Source: an uncultured Lachnospiraceae bacterium
GTDB lineage: Bacteria > Bacillota_A > Clostridia > Lachnospirales > Lachnospiraceae
Reading direction: 5' to 3'
DNA: 16,212 nucleotides
Assembly: GCA_910587495.1 (NCBI GenBank)
Contig: CAJUMT010000063.1
Location: 1 to 16,212, forward strand
In this document: positions 12,654 to 16,212 of the stretch, in pieces
Position numbering within the stretch: position 1 is the first letter of the stretch
Layout of the letters: each line of letters begins with the position of its first letter
The notes under the pieces: generated by a model
Database searches by the model: none
Seen by the model: the letters and a program-made list of their open reading frames with translations, nothing else
What the model was told of the DNA's origin: nothing
Position numbers and translations under genes: made by a program

Positions 12654-13511
12654 ATGAATATTCAGTGGTATCCGGGGCATATGACGAAAGCCCGGCGGAT
12701 GATGCAGGAAAATATAAAACTGATCGATTTGATCATAGAACTGGTGGATGCCAGAGCGCCTTTGTCCAGTCGGAATCCGGATATTGATGAGCTGGGAAAA
12801 GGTAAAGCGAGGCTGATTCTTTTGAATAAATCGGACCTGGCAGATGAAAAACAGAATGAAGCCTGGTGTGCCTGGTTTAAAAAGCAGGGGTTTTTTACGG
12901 TAAAGCTGGATTCCCGCAGCAAGACCGGAATGAAAGCAGTTCAGAGCGCCATTCAGGAGGCATGTCGGGAAAAGACAGAGCGGGACAGGAAAAGAGGCAT
13001 CAAGAACCGTCCTGTACGCGCCATGGTGGCAGGAATCCCTAATGTGGGCAAATCCACTTTTATCAACAGTTTCGCAGGAAAAGCCTGTACCAGGACCGGC
13101 AACCGGCCCGGCGTTACCAAAGGCGCCCAGTGGATTCGCCTGAACAGACAGGTGGAACTTTTGGATACTCCCGGCATCTTGTGGCCGAAATTCGACGACC
13201 AGCAGGTGGGAATACGGCTGGCGATCCTGGGTTCTGTCAATGATGATATTTTGAATACAGAAGAGCTTTCTATGGAATTGGGGACATTTTTGCGGGCATA
13301 TTTTCCTGATTCTCTAAGTAAACGGTATCAGGTTCTTTTTTCGGAACAAGATGAGCCATGGCAGATTTTGCTGAAGATCGCGGAGGCCAGGTCTTGTGTG
13401 ACAAAAGGCGGTGAGCCGGATCTTTCCAGGGCGGCCTTGTTTTTTCTGGATGATTTCAGGAGCGGCAGGCTTGGGAAAATTACACTTGAATTTCCGCCGG
13501 AAGGGGAATAA
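12654..13511 (+). CDS. rbgA: Ribosome biogenesis GTPase RbgA (YlqF)
   Basis: RbgA (285 residues) is a circularly permuted GTPase that promotes a late step of 50S assembly. The permuted order is visible: NKSD (G4, 58-61) comes before GIPNVGKST (G1, 127-135), then PGVTK (G2, 152-156) and DTPG (G3, 171-174). The N-terminal IQWYPGHMTKA (3-13) is diagnostic of the family. The C-terminal domain from about 190 carries the rRNA-binding ANTAR-like region. CAGGAG is 6 nt before the ATG. It lies between the two signal peptidase-type genes, with gaps of 27 and 30 nt, apparently in one transcript. Confidence 0.97.
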   Translation: MNIQWYPGHMTKARRMMQENIKLIDLIIELVDARAPLSSRNPDIDELGKGKARLILLNKSDLADEKQNEAWCAWFKKQGFFTVKLDSRSKTGMKAVQSAIQEACREKTERDRKRGIKNRPVRAMVAGIPNVGKSTFINSFAGKACTRTGNRPGVTKGAQWIRLNRQVELLDTPGILWPKFDDQQVGIRLAILGSVNDDILNTEELSMELGTFLRAYFPDSLSKRYQVLFSEQDEPWQILLKIAEARSCVTKGGEPDLSRAALFFLDDFRSGRLGKITLEFPPEGE

Positions 13512-13541
13512 GATAAGAACATAAAGATATGAGGTGGCAGC

Positions 13542-14117
13542 ATGGAAAATTATGAGTACGCAGAAGTATCAGAAGGAAAGAAGCCGGGAATGTTAAGAGA
13601 GATCTTCGGATTTCTTTTGTATGTGATCATTGTAGTCGGGATTACTTTTATCATTATTACATTTGTGGGGCAAAGAACTTATGTAAGCGGAAGCTCTATG
13701 GAAAGTACATTGAGCCATGGGGACAACCTGATTGTAGATAAACTTACTTATCGTTTTTCGACTCCGAAAAGATTTGATATTATTGTTTTTCCGTTTCGAT
13801 ATGAAGAAAATGTCTATTATATCAAGCGTATCATTGGCCTTCCAGGAGAGACGATCCAGATTAAGGACGGGCAAATCTATGTGGACGGAGAGATTTTGGA
13901 AGAATCTTACGGTCGTGAGGTAATGAAAAGCGCCGGATTGGCGGCAGATCCGATCACCCTTGGAGATGATGAATATTTTGTCTTGGGAGACAACCGAAAC
14001 GACAGTACGGACAGCCGGGATCCAAATGTGAGACTGATCCACAAGGATGAAATTATCGGTCGGGCGTGGATTCGCATCTGGCCATTGAATAAACTGGGAG
14101 TGTTAAAACATCAGTAA
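13542..14117 (+). CDS. lepB: Signal peptidase I (catalytic dyad intact)
   Basis: This 191-residue membrane protein should cleave signal peptides from exported proteins on the outer face of the cytoplasmic membrane. One membrane segment spans about 23-43. The nucleophile motif GSSMEST gives Ser52, YYIKRIIGLPG gives the general-base Lys95, and box E is GDNRNDSTDSR (149-159). The usual Pro after the nucleophile motif (M-x-P-T) is Ser here, a change I expect to be tolerated. GAGGTGG ends 4 nt before the ATG. The TAA stop shares its last base with the rnhB start codon (TAATG), so the two are translationally coupled. Confidence 0.96.
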   Translation: MENYEYAEVSEGKKPGMLREIFGFLLYVIIVVGITFIIITFVGQRTYVSGSSMESTLSHGDNLIVDKLTYRFSTPKRFDIIVFPFRYEENVYYIKRIIGLPGETIQIKDGQIYVDGEILEESYGREVMKSAGLAADPITLGDDEYFVLGDNRNDSTDSRDPNVRLIHKDEIIGRAWIRIWPLNKLGVLKHQ

Positions 14118-14779
14118 TGACGAAAAAAGAAGAACGGCTTAAAAAGCAGCAGGAAAAGCTTGCAAAAGAGCTGGAGCGGTTGGAAGGATTAAAAGTATAC
14201 GAAAGAGAATATGAAAGTCTTGGCCTTGTGTGCGGCATCGACGAGGCCGGAAGAGGGCCTCTGGCAGGACCTGTGGTGGCAGGTGCGGTTATTCTTCCCG
14301 GCGATTGCCGGATTTTATATTTGAATGATTCCAAAAAACTGACGGCCAGGCGTAGAGATTTACTCTATGATGAAATACTCGAGAAAGCACTGGCAGTGGG
14401 AGTTGGGATTGTGGATCATGAGCAGATTGATAAGATTAACATTCTACAGGCAACCTATCAGGCCATGAGAGAGGCAATCAGCGACTTGAAGAAGAGCCCG
14501 GATGTTCTGCTGGTGGATGCGGTGACAATACCGGGAATTTCGGTTAAGCAGGTGCCGATTGTAAAAGGAGACGCGAAGAGCGTGTCTATTGCGGCGGCGA
14601 GCGTTGTGGCGAAAGTGACCAGGGATCGGATTATGCTTAAGATGGAGGATGTATATCCCGGGTATGGGTTTGCGTCCAATAAAGGGTATGGATCGGCGGC
14701 GCACATTGCGGCGCTGAAAAGTATAGGTGCCTGCGAGATACATAGAAGAACTTTTATTAAAAATTTTGTGGAAGTGTAA
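14117..14779 (+). CDS. rnhB: Ribonuclease HII
   Basis: RNase HII (220 residues) nicks 5' of ribonucleotides in DNA and removes RNA from RNA-DNA hybrids. CGIDEAGRGPLAGPVVAGAV (39-58) contains the catalytic Asp42-Glu43 pair; LLVDAV (131-136) gives Asp134; and GDAKSVSIAAASVVAKVTRD (151-170) completes the acidic site. GYGFASNKGYGSAAHIAAL toward the end is also typical. The first 35 residues are a Lys/Glu-rich helix that many Firmicutes versions carry. The ATG overlaps the lepB stop by one base and has no strong ribosome-binding site of its own. Confidence 0.97.
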   Translation: MTKKEERLKKQQEKLAKELERLEGLKVYEREYESLGLVCGIDEAGRGPLAGPVVAGAVILPGDCRILYLNDSKKLTARRRDLLYDEILEKALAVGVGIVDHEQIDKINILQATYQAMREAISDLKKSPDVLLVDAVTIPGISVKQVPIVKGDAKSVSIAAASVVAKVTRDRIMLKMEDVYPGYGFASNKGYGSAAHIAALKSIGACEIHRRTFIKNFVEV

Positions 14780-14785
14780 AATTTT

Positions 14786-15142
14786 ATGAAAAACACCCGC
14801 CAGATCGGCGCTCGTTACGAAGAATTAATCGCCGAATACTTACAGCGTCAGGGATATAAGATTGTAGAAAGAAATTTTTACTGTCGTCAAGGAGAGATTG
14901 ATCTGATCGCTGTGGACGATCCGTACCTTGTATTCATAGAAGTAAAATATCGGACGAAATATACTGCAGGTCATCCTTTAGAAGCTGTTGGGTTAAAAAA
15001 GCAAAAAAAGATATCCCGCACTGCCGTCTATTATTGCTATAGTCACAAGATTCCAGACACGCATCCTTGCCGCTTTGATGTAGTCAGTATTTTAAACGGT
15101 CAGATTGAACATATAAAAAATGCGTTTGAATTATATCCATAG
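14786..15142 (+). CDS. yraN: YraN family (UPF0102) endonuclease-like protein
   Basis: This 118-residue protein belongs to UPF0102, a small restriction-endonuclease-like fold family of uncertain function that commonly follows rnhB. The nuclease-type core is present: Glu13 in ARYEELIAEYL, GEIDLIA (36-42) with Asp39, and VFIEVKYR (49-56) giving the E-x-K pair Glu52 and Lys54. VGLKKQKKISRTAVYY and CRFDVVSI are also family-typical. The gap from rnhB is 6 nt and there is no strong ribosome-binding site, suggesting coupling. The metal-binding residues look complete, so a nuclease or nucleic acid-binding role is plausible but not established. Confidence 0.93.
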   Translation: MKNTRQIGARYEELIAEYLQRQGYKIVERNFYCRQGEIDLIAVDDPYLVFIEVKYRTKYTAGHPLEAVGLKKQKKISRTAVYYCYSHKIPDTHPCRFDVVSILNGQIEHIKNAFELYP

Positions 15143-15152
15143 GGTGAACATC

Positions 15153-16034
15153 ATGAATTGGAAAAGAAAATCTAAGACAGACACCATGCGTATCAAAACA
15201 AAAGATGGCGTGCCATATTTCGTGTTTCCGATTTTGGAAGATACGGATTTGGTGCGCCATGGTTTTTCTACCCGTTTAGGCGGCGTCAGCCAGGGACATC
15301 TGTCAGAGATGAACTTAAGTTTTACCCGGGGGGACGATCCTGAAAATGTCCGGGAAAATTTCCGGCGAATGGGTGCTGCTATCGGATTTGATCCTGAGTC
15401 TTTAGTGCTGTCCCATCAGACCCATACGACCCATGTACGTCTGGTCACTGAAGAGGACAGAGGAAAAGGTTTTGTAAAACCTTTAGATTATACGGATGTG
15501 GACGGGATGATTACGGACGTACCGGGGCTTATGCTGGCTACTTTTTATGCGGACTGTGTGCCGCTCTTCTTTGTGGATCCCATAAACCGCGCGATCGGTC
15601 TGTCCCATTCCGGCTGGAAAGGTACTGTAAATCGTATGGGAGCAGTAACGATAGAAAAAATGAAACAAGCGTTTGGAACGGATCCGGTCCATCTGCGCGC
15701 TGCTGTCGGTCCGTCCATCTGCCAGGACTGTTATGAAGTCAGCGAAGACGTGGCGCTTGCGTTTATGCAAGAGTTTAAACAATACGCAGATGAGCAGCTG
15801 GTATATAAGACTTCTGAACAAAAATATCAGTTAAACCTCTGGCGCGCCAATGAGATTATACTTTTGGAAGCCGGTATTCTGGCGGAACATTTAGCAGTTA
15901 CCAATGTGTGTACCTGCTGCAATCCAGATCTTATGTTTTCTCACAGGGCAAGCCATGGAAAAAGAGGAAATCTGGGTGCGTTTTTAGGGCTTACTGCTCC
16001 ATCTTCTCCAACAGGGCGTGGATACGTTCGGTAG
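15153..16034 (+). CDS. pgeF: Polyphenol oxidase / peptidoglycan editing factor PgeF family
   Basis: This 293-residue protein is of the DUF152/YfiH (YlmD) family. Members have been described as a copper or zinc-dependent laccase-like enzyme, a purine nucleoside phosphorylase/adenosine deaminase, and a factor keeping L-Ser out of peptidoglycan precursors. The metal-site motifs are intact: LSHQTHTTHV with His88, ADCVPLF with Cys135 and LSHSGWKGT with His152, plus SICQDCYEV and FSHRASHGKRGNL near the end. The chosen ATG has AGGGTGA 5 nt upstream; ATG 15120 lies inside yraN. The family usually ends at F-L-G-L; here about 14 further residues (TAPSSPTGRG and on) follow, encoded opposite the end of the leftward neighbour, so the native stop seems to have been lost. 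Confidence 0.93.
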   Translation: MNWKRKSKTDTMRIKTKDGVPYFVFPILEDTDLVRHGFSTRLGGVSQGHLSEMNLSFTRGDDPENVRENFRRMGAAIGFDPESLVLSHQTHTTHVRLVTEEDRGKGFVKPLDYTDVDGMITDVPGLMLATFYADCVPLFFVDPINRAIGLSHSGWKGTVNRMGAVTIEKMKQAFGTDPVHLRAAVGPSICQDCYEVSEDVALAFMQEFKQYADEQLVYKTSEQKYQLNLWRANEIILLEAGILAEHLAVTNVCTCCNPDLMFSHRASHGKRGNLGAFLGLTAPSSPTGRGYVR

Positions 16035-16212
16035 GATCATTGACGCGTTCTGTGGATACGTCATGGTTGATACAGTCAATGATGGCTGACAGGAACTTGG
16101 TCATATCCGCTTCCACATAATATGGACGGGAGAGCAGTTCCGGTGTACGGTAATTTAAGTTGGTGGAAACCACATGGCTTAAATATCCCTTTTCGAGATC
16201 GGAAGCGCACAG
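15991..16212 (-). CDS. prs: Probable ribose-phosphate pyrophosphokinase (C-terminus only)
   Basis: The leftward frame is open from the window edge to the TAA at 15991-15993, giving the last 73 residues of a protein that starts outside. The segment has HVVSTNLNYRTPELLSRPYY, then VEADMTKFLSAIIDCINHD and NDPTERIHALLEKM, which resembles the C-terminal end of the longer PRPP synthetase type found in Lachnospiraceae: a strand with V-S/T-T-N-L-x-Y, P-E, and then the 'DMSKF..IIDTLNHD' helix. That enzyme makes PRPP from ribose 5-phosphate and ATP for nucleotide synthesis. The active-site loops are not in view, so the name rests on recalled similarity. It converges on pgeF and overlaps its last 44 bases. 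Confidence 0.6.
   Translation of the reverse strand: MCASDLEKGYLSHVVSTNLNYRTPELLSRPYYVEADMTKFLSAIIDCINHDVSTERVNDPTERIHALLEKMEQ

Noticed and set aside
11814..12680. Long leftward ORF opposite rplS and the first lepB-like gene
   Set aside because: It has no recognisable family, crosses the rplS terminator and lies opposite clear genes, so it is an antisense by-product of their codon bias.
12045..14117. Recent tandem duplication or assembly duplication of lepB
   Set aside because: The two proteins differ through most of their length apart from the boxes, and rbgA lies between them, so they are old paralogs.
1..16212. CRISPR array, tRNA, rRNA or intact insertion sequence
   Set aside because: No regularly spaced repeats, no cloverleaf-like segments with a T-arm consensus, and no transposase frame were seen on either strand.

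Overview
The window looks like a chromosomal segment of a low-to-mid GC Clostridia bacterium, most likely Lachnospiraceae. The reasons are the strong GGAGG-type ribosome-binding sites, the gene order ylxM-ffh-rpsP-khpA-rimM-trmD-rplS-(lepB)-rbgA-(lepB)-rnhB-yraN, and the AAA-ATPase/PD-(D/E)XK family gene that is very common in that family. The assignment comes from protein similarity recalled from memory, not from a search.

Positions 1-5615 are accessory. A large SNF2-type helicase with a phospholipase D-like N-terminus runs leftward out of the window. Its promoter region is shared divergently with a rightward gene for a small protein carrying an HExxH motif and two CxxC motifs (SprA-related type). 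Next come a Phd/YefM-RelE/ParE toxin-antitoxin pair and a decayed AAA-ATPase gene. That gene has a frameshift with an internal deletion, an in-frame amber codon and a missing nuclease core. A short vestige resembling the ATPase 5' end also lies upstream of the toxin-antitoxin pair.

Positions 5629-16034 are core. recD2 (DNA helicase) comes first, then a long rightward cluster for protein targeting and ribosome biogenesis: ylxM and ffh (signal recognition particle), rpsP, khpA, rimM (30S maturation), trmD (tRNA m1G37 methylation), rplS, a signal peptidase I-like gene, rbgA (50S assembly GTPase), a second signal peptidase I, rnhB, yraN and pgeF. Promoters are visible before ylxM and before rplS. 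Terminator-like hairpins lie between khpA and rimM and between rplS and the first lepB-like gene. At the right edge a leftward gene, probably ribose-phosphate pyrophosphokinase, converges on pgeF and overlaps its 3' end.

The most notable observation is that the first of the two signal peptidase I paralogs lacks both catalytic dyad residues (Ser to Ala, Lys to Arg) while keeping the rest of the fold, whereas the second paralog 0.9 kb downstream has an intact dyad. Other points are an 18-bp inverted repeat around the promoter of the HExxH gene, an operator-like palindrome at the helicase start site, a possible rplS leader that can pair with the ribosome-binding site, and the footprint of gene decay around the toxin-antitoxin pair. 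I see no CRISPR array, tRNA, rRNA or intact insertion sequence.
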